From Vitis vinifera (taxonomy: Eukaryota > Streptophyta > Magnoliopsida > Vitales > Vitaceae), in assembly GCF_030704535.1 (NCBI RefSeq), contig NC_081818.1, positions 4,166,501 to 4,230,500 on the forward strand: DNA of 64,000 nucleotides. The letters are read 5' to 3'. How positions within the stretch are numbered: the first letter of the stretch is position 1; each line of letters begins with the position of its first letter. A model generated the notes under the pieces. It saw only the letters and a list, made by a program, of their open reading frames with translations, was not told where the DNA came from and did no database searches. The translations under genes were made by a program, and so were the position numbers. Below are positions 1-11,662 of this stretch, in pieces.

Positions 1-17
1 TATTAAGTGTTAGTGGT

Positions 18-23
18 TCTTAC
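18..23 (-). other. Probable 5' splice site ending the transposase exon
   Basis: On the minus strand the sequence reads ATTGA|GTAAGAAC. GTAAGA is a consensus plant donor and contains the TAA that would otherwise end the frame. Related transposases continue after the PYIE motif, so splicing here is more likely than termination. The acceptor would lie outside the window. Confidence 0.5.
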
Positions 24-2488
24 TCAATATAAGGTTGAACAATAGTTGTATTCTCTAAAACATAATGATGTGCATGTAACCACAAATTGGAATCAATTGT
101 CACAACTTGACCTCCAGGTATTGGTGCCCCAACTTTTTGGTCAATGTTTGCACTAATAGGAATCCCAATCGCATCTACATTTGATAAATACTCTGTACAA
201 AATTCAATAGCTTCCTCTGCAATATAGCATTCAGCGATACAACCTTCGGGCCGATTACGGTTTCGTACATACCCTTTCAAAACTTTCATGAATCTTTCAA
301 ATGGGTACATCCACCTTAGGTAAACTGGTCCACAAGGTCTCACCTCCCTTACAAGATGTACAGTAAGATGAAGCATGATATCAAAGAAGGAAGGTGGAAA
401 GTACTTCTCAAGCAAGCATAATGTCACCACCAAATCATTTTGTAACTTATCCAGTGCAGACACATCAACCACTTTGCTACACAGAGCATTGAAAAAAAAA
501 CTCAATCTGCAAATAGCATGCCTTACATGCTTTGGCAAAAGGGATCGTAATGACATTGGCAATAACTGTTGCATTAATGTATGATAGTCATGCGATTTAA
601 GACCATAAAGCTTCAAGTCTTCCATTGACACAAGGTTTCTCATGTTAGAGCAATAACCTTCAGGAACCTTTAATTGTGATAAAGTTTGGCAAAAAACCTT
701 TTTCTCCACTTTAGATAACGTATAACATGCAGGTGGGAGATAAGTTCGATTTGATTCAAACCTTGGCCCCAATTCACACCTTAAGCCCATCTCTAGCAGG
801 TCTAGGCGAGAATTAAGTCCATCTTTCGTCTTACCTGGAATGTTGAGTAAGGTACCAATGATGCTTTCACAAACATTCTTCTCTATGTGCATTACATCCA
901 AGCTATGACGAACATGTAGGTATTTCCAATACTCAAGATCAAAGAATATGGACTTCTTTTTCCAACAATTTGTAGTATTGACATTCAACTTGCCTCGGGA
1001 GTTTTTATTTTTTCCCCATGAATTAGAAATGACATCAATTGTCCTTAGGATTTCCTCTCCACTCAATGGTTGCGGAGGTGAGCTAAACTCTTGTTTACCA
1101 TTAAATGCCTTCTTTTGTTTCCTAAAAGGATGGTTGCAAGGAAGAAATCTTTTGTGACCTGTATATGAGTTCTTTTTCCCATGCTTCAATCTGTGAGAGA
1201 ATGTATCTTCCCCACATATGGGACATGCAAAATATCCTTTAACTACACAACCAGATAAGTTTCCATATGCAGGAAAATCATTGATTGTCCATAGTAGAAC
1301 AGCTCTTAATGTAAAGACCTCTTGCTGATGCACATCATAACATTCAACCCCTACATCCCACAACATTTTTAAGTCATCCAATAATGGTGCCAAATAAACA
1401 TCAATGTCATTTCCAGGTTGTCGTGGACCTGATATTAATAAAGATAGCATCATAAACTTCCTTTTCATGCACAACCAAGGAGGAAGGTTGTAAATGACCA
1501 TTATAATAGGCCAACAACTATGTCTACTGCTCATTGAACTATGAGGATTTATACCATCTGCTGAAATGGCAAGTCTAAGGTTTCTAGGTTCTGAAGCAAA
1601 ATCAGGCAATCTGTGATCAACTAGCTTCCATGATGGGGAGTCAGATGGATGACGCATTTTACCATCAAATTCTCTTTCTTGAGCATGCCATATGAGGTCT
1701 TTTGCAATTTTTGGGGACTGAAACAATCTTCTAAATCTTGGAATAGGAGGAAAATACCACATTACTTTTGCAGGGACTCCCTTCCTCTTTTTAGTACCTG
1801 TTCCATCTAACTTCCACCTTGAAGTTCCACAAGTAGGACAAGAAGTTGCATCCTTCAACTCATTTCTATACAATATGCAATCATTGGGACATGCATGTAT
1901 TTTCTCATATTCTATTCCCAATGTATTCAATGTTTTTTTTGCTTCATACATAGACAGAGACAACTCATTGTTTAGAGGCAACATATCTCCAAGAATACTT
2001 AAAAGCTCTGAAAAGCTTTTATCAGACCATTCATATCGTGCTTTCAGGTTGTATAATTTGACCAATGCAGATAACTTTGTAAAGTTTCTACAACCAAGAT
2101 ATAAAGGTTTTTGAGCATCTTCAAGTAATGTTTCAAACAATTTTGGGTCATTCTTACGATCATCATATGCAACTTGAACCATTTCTATTGTACTATCCAC
2201 ATCGTTAAATTCAACTGTATGATGCCATTTTGCCCTACTAGTTGGTGGTCCACTTGGAGCAGCATCTCCATGCCAATACCATGTATGGTAACTCTGATCA
2301 ATTCCATAGAAGAATAAATGTTCTCTAATTTTTTGAGGAGTGTGGAATATCATATTACCACACTGAAGGCATGGACATTTCATGGAGTTTTTATATGTGG
2401 AATATTGTAATGCAAATGCGATAAAGCTTTCTACCCCATCTGCATAATCCTTTGATCTCCTATCCTTTGACATCCAAGAACGATCCAT
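20..2488 (-). CDS. TNP2-like CACTA transposase, long exon
   Basis: This open frame of about 820 residues is uninterrupted. I start it at the Met at 2,488 (MDRSWMSKDRRS) because plant TNP2 proteins begin this way; an upstream in-frame Met exists at 2,512. Domains in order: an N-terminal transposase-associated domain with Cys/His residues (CPCLQCGN); a Cys-rich stretch (CPNDCILY, CPTCGTSRWK); the Transposase_21 core with AISADGINPH, SGPRQPGNDIDVYLAPL and WTINDFPAYGNLSG; and a DUF4218-type domain (HDYHTLMQQLLP to YPFERFMKVLKGYVRN). The frame stops at 20-22, but that TAA lies inside a consensus splice donor (GTAAGA), so the protein probably continues in an exon left of the window. The product would act in the nucleus, binding the element ends and cutting them. 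The lack of stops suggests recent activity or selection. Confidence 0.85.
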   Translation of the reverse strand: MDRSWMSKDRRSKDYADGVESFIAFALQYSTYKNSMKCPCLQCGNMIFHTPQKIREHLFFYGIDQSYHTWYWHGDAAPSGPPTSRAKWHHTVEFNDVDSTIEMVQVAYDDRKNDPKLFETLLEDAQKPLYLGCRNFTKLSALVKLYNLKARYEWSDKSFSELLSILGDMLPLNNELSLSMYEAKKTLNTLGIEYEKIHACPNDCILYRNELKDATSCPTCGTSRWKLDGTGTKKRKGVPAKVMWYFPPIPRFRRLFQSPKIAKDLIWHAQEREFDGKMRHPSDSPSWKLVDHRLPDFASEPRNLRLAISADGINPHSSMSSRHSCWPIIMVIYNLPPWLCMKRKFMMLSLLISGPRQPGNDIDVYLAPLLDDLKMLWDVGVECYDVHQQEVFTLRAVLLWTINDFPAYGNLSGCVVKGYFACPICGEDTFSHRLKHGKKNSYTGHKRFLPCNHPFRKQKKAFNGKQEFSSPPQPLSGEEILRTIDVISNSWGKNKNSRGKLNVNTTNCWKKKSIFFDLEYWKYLHVRHSLDVMHIEKNVCESIIGTLLNIPGKTKDGLNSRLDLLEMGLRCELGPRFESNRTYLPPACYTLSKVEKKVFCQTLSQLKVPEGYCSNMRNLVSMEDLKLYGLKSHDYHTLMQQLLPMSLRSLLPKHVRHAICRLSFFFNALCSKVVDVSALDKLQNDLVVTLCLLEKYFPPSFFDIMLHLTVHLVREVRPCGPVYLRWMYPFERFMKVLKGYVRNRNRPEGCIAECYIAEEAIEFCTEYLSNVDAIGIPISANIDQKVGAPIPGGQVVTIDSNLWLHAHHYVLENTTIVQPYIE

Positions 2489-2512
2489 TTGATGTACAAG
2501 AGATAAACACAA

Positions 2513-3528
2513 CTCCTAGATACCACCAACAACTAAAGTTATTAATAAAATCCTATTAATAGGCTTAAAATATATAATCTACCAAATTAAAATTTCCCAC
2601 ATTGTCACTAAACTTAGACCAATCCAAAAAACGACAATGTGCAAGTCATCTAACAATAAGCAATATGACAAGAAACATAATTAGTATATTAGGTTATTCA
2701 ATATTAGCATAAAAAATGGATCTTAGTTCATTCATGATGTTTGCTTTATTCATGAATAGGAATGAAAAGCAAGATCTAACTTTTAGTCTTCTCTTATATT
2801 ATTGAATACACCAAGTTTGAAAATTTTAAAAACACATAACCACATGAGACAATGATACCATGAACTAAAACAATTAACGAATGGAACTAAGATTCGAATG
2901 AATAGAAGCAAGTGATTTATACATGATTTAGGCATTCTAACATCTCCAACATCCTTAATTAGGTGGTGGTTCCTATCCCATATAGGAATACATAATCCCT
3001 ATGTGTCAATTGCCAATATACTTAAATTCATTTTAAAGAAATTTCGGCAGCATTTCCCTATAGTTCTCCAAGTACACAAAATGGATAAGGCACAATATGT
3101 GACCTTGTCCAAATATGCACCCAGAGAACAAGAAGAAAGACTACCAAATTTTCTAAAAATTGAATTAAGAACAAGCAATTAAATTCATAGATATCATGTT
3201 TTCCTATACTGTCCAACTGGACAATTCAAACATCATTTGCAGAGAAAAGATCTTTATCACATGGAAGACAAATTTAGTAGTTGTCAACTTGAAACTGGCT
3301 TAAATATACCCACATTTCACATTTTGACAACTTATTGTCTTAGTAAGTAATAAGAGAAACTTCTGTCTCACAATGATACTTGAATGGGAATTCTAAGGTT
3401 TCATGCATGCATAGTTGATTAAAACTAAAACATAAATACTTATTAAAATATTACATCTAGTTATGTATTATAAATTATTCATATCAATTGCAATGGTGAG
3501 AATAGGAAAATATTGTTTGTAAGCATCA
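2513..3528. other. CACTA internal non-coding sequence
   Basis: AT-rich sequence upstream of the transposase start and left of the nested LTR. No coding frame or RNA gene was recognised. It is probably intron or leader of the transposase gene, because the probable first exon is further upstream at about 6,305-6,545. Confidence 0.4.
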
Positions 3529-5267
3529 TGATTCGACTCATGGTAGCTTAGCTTTAAAGGCGTATCAACAAAATTTATACCTTGAATACTATTACTAAAG
3601 TAGCCAAGCTACTATAGCATAGTGGTTCTAGGATCGTTCACTGGGAAGGGTTTTCGCAAACACTAGTGATATTCAAATTAGGAAAATAGGTGATTTTCTT
3701 ATGGATGTTAGCTTTAAAAGAAGATGTAAATGTTTTAGAAAGATTTAAACTAATCTAAGCTAACATTAAAGACTAAAATGAAAGGGTGTAAAAACAAGTT
3801 TCTCAAAAATAGGATAGCTATGCTCTGACTCTTATGCAAATTGGAAATATCAGGATAGGCTCCTCGAGTTGGGGTTGCAACTATGGTGATGCTTGCTTCC
3901 CGAACCGGTATGGATTTAGCAAATCAAGTTTTAATCCTTTAAAATGACAAAACAGATGGTAGTGAATTTCATCAATGGTTATTCACCTTAGACTTCCTTT
4001 GAATGGCTCATAAGAGATAACTAATGGTCTAAAGCCAAAAGTTTACCAAATATTGGCAACTCAAAGTCATTCTAGGTGATAAACTCACCTTTCAATGGCC
4101 ATTGAAATTGGTTCTAATGGATTAATACAAAACTTGGAATTGAAAACCTCACCTTCCAATAGCTCGTAGGAGATAACTAATGGATAGAAATCCAAAAGCT
4201 TATCAAGTATTGGCCGTTGGAAGTTGTCCAAAGGAAATAAAAACCAAACTTTGCATTAATGAACCATTAATGAAAAACGTCTACCTTACCTTCCGGGCGC
4301 GAGAAATTTCCATGGGATTGCATCCAAGCCATCACATAACATCCATACTTTGAGAAACTAAAAGTTTTAGCCAATCATCCTCTAAGGAAAAGCCCTTAGA
4401 GGCTGTTTGGCTACTAAGAAAATAGAAACGGGAGAACAGGAGAAGAGAGAAAAAAACAGAGCAAGGCTCCGTCTCTGTATATATGCGTCTATATCTTCAA
4501 GAGGTGATTTCCACCCCTTATATAGTCTTTACAAAAGCAAAAGCTTGTGATTGGTTAGTTACAAGGATAAGAAAGGAAATTACATCACAAAATACAAAGG
4601 AAAATATCTAAAGTGGAGTCGGCAAAAACAGAGCAAAATTCGCAACATGCATGGGTTATGCGAATGTTATGCGATATGCGAATTTCGCATAACACCTTGT
4701 GTTATGCGAATGTTATGCGAATTTCGCATAACACCTTGTGGAATGCGAAATTTTCGCATAACCTGGAGCAGTTGGCTTCCGAAGGCCATATCTTCCTCAT
4801 TTCAACTCCATATCGTGCACGGTTTGAAGCGTTGGATTCTTGACTTCCAGATCTTTGAAATGGTATATAGTATGTAAAAAATGAACTTCGGGAAGTGCTC
4901 CAAAAGTGCGAAAGAAGACTGCAGCTGTTGTCCTCTGTTTTCCTCTTTGCTTGCTTTTCCTCTTTGCTTCACTTTGCATACTTTGAACGACTTTGGCAAA
5001 GGGCTATGTAGCTCCAAAGCTTGGTTCTTCATGAATTTGAGCTTCCAAAAGCTTTGCCATAACTTGTCCAAGTAGCTCCTCCATCATTTGGCATGCTTGA
5101 ATTGATTCATAAGCTGATAAAAACATGTAAACTTGCCACAAAATGGTTAAAACCAATTACTAAGGACCTTAATGAATTAATTGGGTTAAATGAATATGAT
5201 TACTACTCAAAGGTGCTTAAAGCCATTATAATTAGGTCTACAAAATAGCACTTTTTGGTAGTAATCA
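3529..5267. mobile_element. Solo LTR, family A copy 1 (1,739 bp), nested in the CACTA element
   Basis: It starts TGATTCGACTCATGG and ends TTTTGGTAGTAATCA (TG...CA). It is flanked by a perfect 5-bp target duplication, CATCA at 3,524-3,528 and 5,268-5,272. It is similar over its length to 7,929-9,889 and 16,739-18,423. No internal domain, primer binding site or second LTR is present, so it is a solo LTR left by recombination. A TATA-like motif (CTATATAAG on the minus strand, near 4,520) hints at minus orientation. A section at about 4,640-4,770 is built of short palindromic TTCGCA/TGCGAA motifs and differs between copies. Confidence 0.88.
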
Positions 5268-5784
5268 CATCACATTTTAGACCTAAGTTCACAAACTTTG
5301 CTAAATCCATTAAAGACCCACTACATAAAGTTCATGTTAAAATTGGTTCATCTCCAACCCCCAAAATGATTTATCAAAGTTACTCATTTTTTAGAGTCTT
5401 GATTAATTAGATAATCAATATAGATACATATAATTTGTATTAATATAATATCATGATATTTTTTTCATTTTGTTTTTAGGCTTAGACTTGGGTAGATTTC
5501 CCAAGTAAGGCTAAAGTAGAGCTAAGCCGCACCTTGACATGTGTTCTACTTATGTTGGGGGTGACCATTCTAGTTTGTGGTCATAAGTGGGGTGTCAAAT
5601 CTCAATTAGTTTATTGAATAGATGAACCAAACATAACGTTATTATTAATTAGATAACATGTTGTGTAACCCATTTAAAAATGAAGTTGAATAACATCTTT
5701 TGTAACATAAGCAATGAAGCCTATGTCAGATTGTGAAGCTTAAATTAGTAGTAAATTTTTTTTATTTAATTTGAAAGCCACATG

Positions 5785-5931
5785 ATTCTGCTCATAGGCA
5801 GCAGTTATTGAGTTCCATGGCACTACATCCCTTAATAAAAATTGTTGAAAAACTTTCTATGCATTCCAAGAGCCCATATCTCGAAATGGCATTTCATCAA
5901 ACAAGTTATAGGCAGTACCTACAACTCCATG
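5785..5931 (-). pseudogene. Captured PPR gene fragment inside the CACTA element
   Basis: Read on the minus strand, 5,931 to 5,860 encodes a stretch containing NLFDEMPFRDMGSWNA. After an in-frame TAG (5,857-5,859) it continues in the same frame as KVFQQFLLRDVVPWNS and ITAAYEQN. Both are PPR repeat signatures of the plant organelle RNA-editing (PLS/DYW) class. In an intact PPR protein, as I recall it, 'WNAMISG...' follows the first and intervening repeat sequence precedes the second, so this looks like two PPR pieces joined by an internal deletion. It lies between the nested LTR and the probable 5' UTR exon of the transposase, so it was picked up by the element. Not functional as a PPR protein. 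Confidence 0.65.
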
Positions 5932-6304
5932 GAAAGCAAGCTCCTTTCGGCATGAACCATTGTACACAAATGGAACAACACCAGAACCATTTCCAAATCT
6001 TCCAGAGAACATAAGAACCAGAGAACAAAAACAGAGGAGAGACACAACTGAGCCTAAAAACAGAGGTATAGTATCTTTTTATCGAAAATGCAAACCAAGA
6101 AAATAACTGATAATAAACAAAAACCACAACAAATTTACAAGCATTCACACTCAAATCCCAGAAATCAATAGTGAAGAATGTGAATCAATGGGAAAACGAG
6201 AACATATGGGCTCGTACCCGACAACTCTCTCTTTTGGGTTTTTTCTTCTCTCTTCTTTTCTTTCCTCTATTCCTCTGGTTCTTCGACCTTTCCTCCTTGC
6301 TTAC

Positions 6305-6545
6305 CTCTTCAACCGAAGGCACCTGCCTTTGCTGCCTCTTGCCTCTCCCAACCTACGAATCTAAAAAAACCCTAGCTTTCTCTCATATCTCCATTCATTT
6401 CCTTTCTCTCAATCCAGCACCCAAATAGTCAAATCGGTGGAACATCCATGAATGCTATCTTCTTGATTTGGAGTAAGAACTTCATTTTCTCAATCGAAAT
6501 TGGCTGGAGCTTGCTGGTTCAGTTAGAGACAGATTTGGTAATGAA
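6305..6545 (-). other. Probable 5' UTR exon of the CACTA transposase transcript
   Basis: On the minus strand this purine-rich stretch has the look of a plant leader (GAAAGCTAGGGTTTTTTTAG), lies about 30 bp downstream of a TATA box, and ends at a strong donor, GAAGAG|GTAAGC (GTAAGC at 6,299-6,304). No long frame is present. The first-base position is inferred from TATA spacing only. Confidence 0.4.
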
Positions 6546-6575
6546 ACTTGAGTGTGGGCATCAGGTATGGAAAAG

Positions 6576-6583
6576 CCTTTATA
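6576..6583 (-). promoter_or_regulatory. TATA box of the CACTA element
   Basis: TATAAAGG on the minus strand, between the subterminal repeats and the leader-like exon, where CACTA elements keep their promoter. Transcription start is expected near 6,545-6,550. Confidence 0.4.
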
Positions 6584-6640
6584 TTACATTTATCTCTTTT
6601 TTTTAATTGAAAAATGTGAGTAATTATAAAATGAATAGAA

Positions 6641-6969
6641 AATGACGCTTTTAAAAGCGCCAAGGTTGAGGTTCTCCTACAATGGCACTTAAAAAAGCGT
6701 CATTATTTGAAATGCATTGTACAATGACGCTTTTAAAAGCGCCAAGGTTGAGGTTCTCCTACAATGACACTTAAAAAAGCGTCATTATTTGAAATTCATT
6801 GTACAATGACACTTAAAAAAGCGTCATTATTTAAAAACGTCATTATTTCTCCCATTAAAGCGCCAAGATAATGCAAGCGTCATTAATACCCATTTTTGAG
6901 AATAAATAATGGCACTTTATATAAGCGTCAAGAAAAAAAGCGTCATAAATTACATTTTTTGTAGTAGTG
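6641..6969 (-). repeat. CACTA subterminal repeats and terminal inverted repeat
   Basis: Many copies of GACGCTTTTAAAAGCG and its variants (AAAAAAGCGTCATTA, AAAGCGCCAAG) occur in both orientations. A unit of about 90 bp, starting AATGACGCTTTTAAAAGCGC, is repeated nearly exactly at about 6,641 and 6,722. The block ends with the TIR at 6,969. Such arrays are the binding sites of the TNPA-type protein in CACTA elements. Confidence 0.8.
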
Positions 6970-7928
6970 AAAAAATACAAGAAGGCTATTTTAATCATAC
7001 ATTAAAGTTAAATAAATTTGGTGAAAAGTGAAATTCTTTGGCTATGAAAGTTGGGAGTATCTCCAAATGTAGCAAAGAATCAAATGAAGAATCTATTTAT
7101 CATAAAAATAAAAATCAATTACAACCACACAAATGAAAAGAAATTAAAGAATATCAACAAACCACTAAGATATTAGGGATTAACATATCATATGATATGT
7201 AAGGATATGCACGTGAAATTTAAATATTGTATTAAACATAAATCTTGTTAAAAGGAAATCATATCGACTATTTGTTATCATGGTACTGCCTAGAATGATT
7301 GAACGATTATTTTAGAGTTTGTTAAGATAGGTAATTGGATCGTTGATTTTTGAGGTGTAAGTTTTATATCTTTTTGAGCATGAATTGTTGATATTTAAAT
7401 ATTATATGTTAGCTTGATGCTTTGTATTCTTAATAGAGACACCATGCATGATATTTCATGAGATTGAGACAATGTGTCATCTTGGATGATCTTAAGGACT
7501 CATGATTATGAAATTTGTGACACTATAATAATTCCTTAAATAGAATTTGATAGATCCTTTTGTGAGTTAGATTATGTCAGTTGGTTACATAATAGGAGAT
7601 ATGTAACTCATGGATTATAGAGGTAATCTTGACAAGTTGATGACATATACCTCATTAGATTATGAACATTAATTCATGGGGAGTCTACATGCAGTGAATA
7701 GTAGGTGTCACAGACACAATTTTTCTCACACTAGTTTTCATGCTTGTCCAATGCTTAGAGGTTCTCTAAGCTAGCCTACACCCTTCCCCATGAGATGTCA
7801 ACACACAAAGGCACACAAGTTTATATGACACCAACCCCAATTTTCATTTTATTAGGTCATTGAATAAAATAAATTACCCAAGCTAAACTCCTACAATCAC
7901 ATCCGTGAGTTTAGGATTCCTTCATGAT

Positions 7929-9889
7929 TGATTCGTGCCCAATTGGTGTCTTAGCTGATTCGTGTCCAGCTGGTGCTCCTTGATTGAGGGAGTAATCAAC
8001 AAAATTTATAACCTATTACACCATATACTAGGGTAGCAAAGACAAAGCTACTATAGCATAGTGGCTCTAGGATCGTCCACTGGGATGGGTTTTCACTTCA
8101 CAAATGATATTAATTCAAAGCTGAATTGGTGCCTTTTCATTTCATGGTTAGCTTTAAAAGAAAACATAAAGATGTTTGAATGAAAAAAGGTTTGGTTTTA
8201 AACTAACCAAAAATAGTAACTGATTTTACTTATAAAGAAAAGTGTTTCTTGGAGTTCAGATCACTAGGCTTAGGTTCCTCATACAAAAAGGGAGTTCCGG
8301 TCACTTGTTTCTTTTCCTCGCATTAGAGAATTAACATATAGTTCATTCTCCAACCGGTGTTGTACAGATGCTTCCAATTAATGGGTTCAAACACTAAATC
8401 CCTCTCACTGATGCACTTTGCAATGGCTCATACCTCTCACCTAGCACTTGCCATTCAAGGTGATCTTTAACCTTGGATTACCCGTCAAAAGCTCGCAAGA
8501 GATAACTAATGGATGTCTCCTTGGAGTCCAAAAGCTTACCAAGTGTTGGCTATTCTAGAAAATCGTACCTTCAAACCACCTCCCAAAGGCTCGCAAGGGG
8601 TAAACTAGTGCATCTCCATGGACGGAGATCACTTGCCTTACCAAGTGTTGGCCCAGGTGATTTAAAGGCGTTTTAAGTTAACTAAAAAGATAAAAACCAT
8701 TAACGGGTTACACTTTCTCTTCATTAAAAACTAAAACAACAAAACTTCCAAATTATACATATGGAAACTTACTCGGCTTTCCTTACTCCAAGAGACAAAA
8801 AGCTTAGCCTCTCATCCTCTGAGGAAAAATCCTTAGAGTTTGGTTGGCTAGAAAGAAAACTAACAAGAAAACAAGAATATATATGAAAAACAAAGCAAGT
8901 GCTCTGTTCGTTGATTCTATATATGATATATCTATATATTACATACTTCTCTCTGAGAGTCTCCTTTTTTAGTGTTTACAAGAGAGTTTATATAGGAAGG
9001 TAATTTACCCTTCCTTGGATACTTCCTAGCTAAGGAATTACATGAGTGGCTGAATACAAAGAGAAAATGGAAATTTATACAAAAATATCTGAAGAAAAAT
9101 ATCCAAAAGTGTCGGTCGCAAATATCGGGAAGCTCCAGGAACCATTTCGCAAAAGAAAATGGTGTCTGCGAGATTTCGCAGGCACTCAAGAAGGGCTGCG
9201 AAATTACTTCGCAGCAAAAGGCTGGTTTCGCACCGCTGCGAAGTTGGCTTTCATCTTGTGGTGTTTGGCTTCCATCGCAGCATGAAACTTCAAGGGAAAT
9301 CCAAAGCACTGTGCAAAAAGGCTGCGAAATCATTCCGCAACAAAAGGGTGATTTCGCAACACTTTGCTGAATCCTTCCTTCAGCTTGGAGTAGTCATCTT
9401 CCAAAGGCTGTAACTTCCTCATTTAAGCTCCAAATTATACACGGTTTAAAGCGTTGGATTCTTGACTTCCTGAGCTTTGAAATGGTATATAGCATGTAGA
9501 AAATGAACTTCGGGAAGTGCTCCAAAAGTGCACAAGAAGACTGCAGCTGCTGTCCCCTATTTTCTTCACTCTGTTTTTCCTCTCTCCTTGCTTCTCTCCT
9601 TGCATACTTTGAACGACTTTGGCAAAGGGCTATGGAGCTCCAAAGCTTGGTTCTTCATGAATTTGAGTTCTTCATTGCTTTGCCATGGATTCCAAATAAC
9701 TCTCCTCAATCTTGGATTGTTTTGGTGATCAAATTACTAACAAAAACACCAAAACTTACACAATTTGATTAGAAATGATTGCAAGGGTCCTTAACATGTT
9801 AATTGAGTTAAAAGGCAATAACTACTACTCAAAAGTGTTTAAAAGGATTAATTACAAGCTACAAAATAGCATTTTTTGAGTAGTAATCA
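7929..9889. mobile_element. Solo LTR, family A copy 2 (1,961 bp)
   Basis: Starts TGATTCGTGCCC, ends GAGTAGTAATCA, flanked by the perfect 5-bp duplication ATGAT (7,924-7,928 and 9,890-9,894). The duplicated block at about 15,810-15,825 preserves the uninterrupted site (CCTCATGATCTTCC), so this copy inserted after the duplication. It has a TATA-like motif near 8,985 and a palindromic cassette at about 9,110-9,370 built from GCGAAA/TTTCGC words that does not align with the other copies. The first 50 bp hold an imperfect internal duplication of TGATTCGTGcCCA. No coding domain. Confidence 0.88.
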
Positions 9890-11460
9890 ATGATCTCCCT
9901 CTTCTTATAGAGTGGTCGCCACCCACTCCTAATCAGACTAGGAATACTCATTCTAGTCCTATTAAGACTCTAATTGATAGGTTGTGGCAATAGCCACTCT
10001 TACAAGGACTCTGAGTCTTAGTCCCACTCAAACTATAATTATGATAGGCAACAAGACTCCTTCCTATGCTTGACTTGCAATCCTACTTCAAGTCTAACTC
10101 TTCATGTTGCAGTCGCATGCATCTATATAAGTGGCTTATGTGAATATAGTGTTATTTTCTAACCTGCACATTCAAACTGCATCTATTCAATGCAACATGC
10201 TCCTACATCCATCCCATTACTATTGCAACTCCACACCTTGCCCAAGCCCTCTTCTTGGTGCAATAGCACGTCAAGGCATTGTGTCCATGACTCCTCACGC
10301 ATAAGTCATCACACCCTTGTGCATTGTATCTAAGTTGGCATTGCTGCTCCACATCAATGTGTCCCATCTGAGGCTCTCTTACTGTTGGCGTCAACCTAGC
10401 CATGACATTGCGCCCATGGCTCACCAAGTCGTCTCCTTACATAGAGCATTGTGCCCCTATGCCACCTTGTTATTGTCCTAGATCACTTATGGGCTAAGGT
10501 GTCATCCCATGAAGCCTAAGTGTTGCATGGTCCGTGTCAAGTGTCTACCAATAGGCTACTAACCGGAGTATTTTCTCTAGATCTAATATCATAAGATGCC
10601 GAAGTGTAGTTAGCTTTCTATAGTGGGATATTGAGTTAACTTCAAAATTGGATACTGAAGGAGCCGACATTTTCCTATGGATCCTAGTGGTTCTTGCTCG
10701 ATCTCATATTCTTAGGAGGCACACTTTTTTAAGGTTAGTTTGGTTATTTGTTCACATGTGTGCATAAGAGCATTTTGATAAAAATGCAAGGTTTCTTAAG
10801 AACTTGTGAATGTTATCTGTGTACTTGGCTAATTGATTAATTGGAAGTCCAATAGGGCTAATTAGTCAATTGGACTCAAGTGGGCTGGATTAAGTGACCC
10901 GAACTATAAAAGAGTTCAAGTTACTTAAGCTCACATGGAAGTATAAACTCACTTAGGGGTTAAGTCTTCGGTTTTCTTCTTTAATTGTTCTAAATCCAAA
11001 GAGAGGAACCCTAATCTCTAACCCTCTAAGAAGATTCCACCATCCTTAAGAGCCTAAATCTGAGAAAGAGTCATCGGATGGAAGATCTATTGGTTTTCGA
11101 AATCCGCACTACTTCTTCATCGATTGAAATTGATCTAGGAATATCAAGATCATAGGTATGATTTTTTATACACCTAGATCTATTGTTTTGATAATATATA
11201 TCTAGTGATTCCTAGGATAGTTTTACATGCATTCCAATGGTCCAAGGATTGAAATGGAGCAATCTAAATATTTTGACATATGAGAGAAATCATATGAACA
11301 AAAGCACATGAAAAAAGGAAAAATAGTTTGATCATTTAGACATTCAACTAGGCTCACTCAAGCACGTTAGGATGCTTAAGTGCCCACCTTTTTTCTTTTA
11401 TCTAGAAAATTTAAAAATTAATTATGAAAAAATTGTGTTTTTCTAAAGTTTGTTTTGCAA

Positions 11461-11662
11461 GTTTGACACCTCTAAAAACCTAGGGATTTCATATAAAAAG
11501 AATTGAAAAACTCATTTTGAGTCAAGCTCCATAAATCTAGAGAATGTCATTTGTTTTCCTAGTTTGACACCACTAAAAACCTAGGGATTTGGTATAAAAA
11601 GAATTGAAAAACTAATTTTTGGTGTGTGAAAAAAAAGCTCTATAAATCTAGAGAATGTCATT
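11461..11662. repeat. Two direct repeats of about 101 bp (copy 1)
   Basis: Two adjacent units, each starting GTTTGACACC and carrying AACCTAGGGATTT and AAATCTAGAGAATGTC. The same pair occurs at 19,134-19,353 in the second duplication copy, so the doubling predates the segmental duplication. Confidence 0.75.

Larger units (their letters stand above)
1..6969 (-). mobile_element. CACTA (En/Spm-type) DNA transposon, 5' part, runs off the left edge
   Basis: On the minus strand the element begins at 6,969 with the terminal motif CACTACTACAAAAAATG, typical of plant CACTA elements. It is followed by a subterminal block of short inverted repeats (6,641-6,969), a TATA box and probable 5' UTR exon, and a TNP2-type transposase on the same strand (2,488 to 20). 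Orientation and order fit one element whose 5' end is at 6,969 and whose 3' end, and probably the TNPA-type gene, lie outside the window. The other TIR and the 3-bp target duplication cannot be seen. A solo LTR (3,529-5,267) is nested inside, so the element is older than that insertion. Sequence right of 6,970 resumes the duplicated block shared with about 14,630 onward, so the element sits at or in that block. Confidence 0.85.

Noticed and set aside
9046-9772. Frames of 66-133 codons inside the second family A LTR
   Set aside because: They lie in LTR sequence, differ between copies, and show no retroelement domain.
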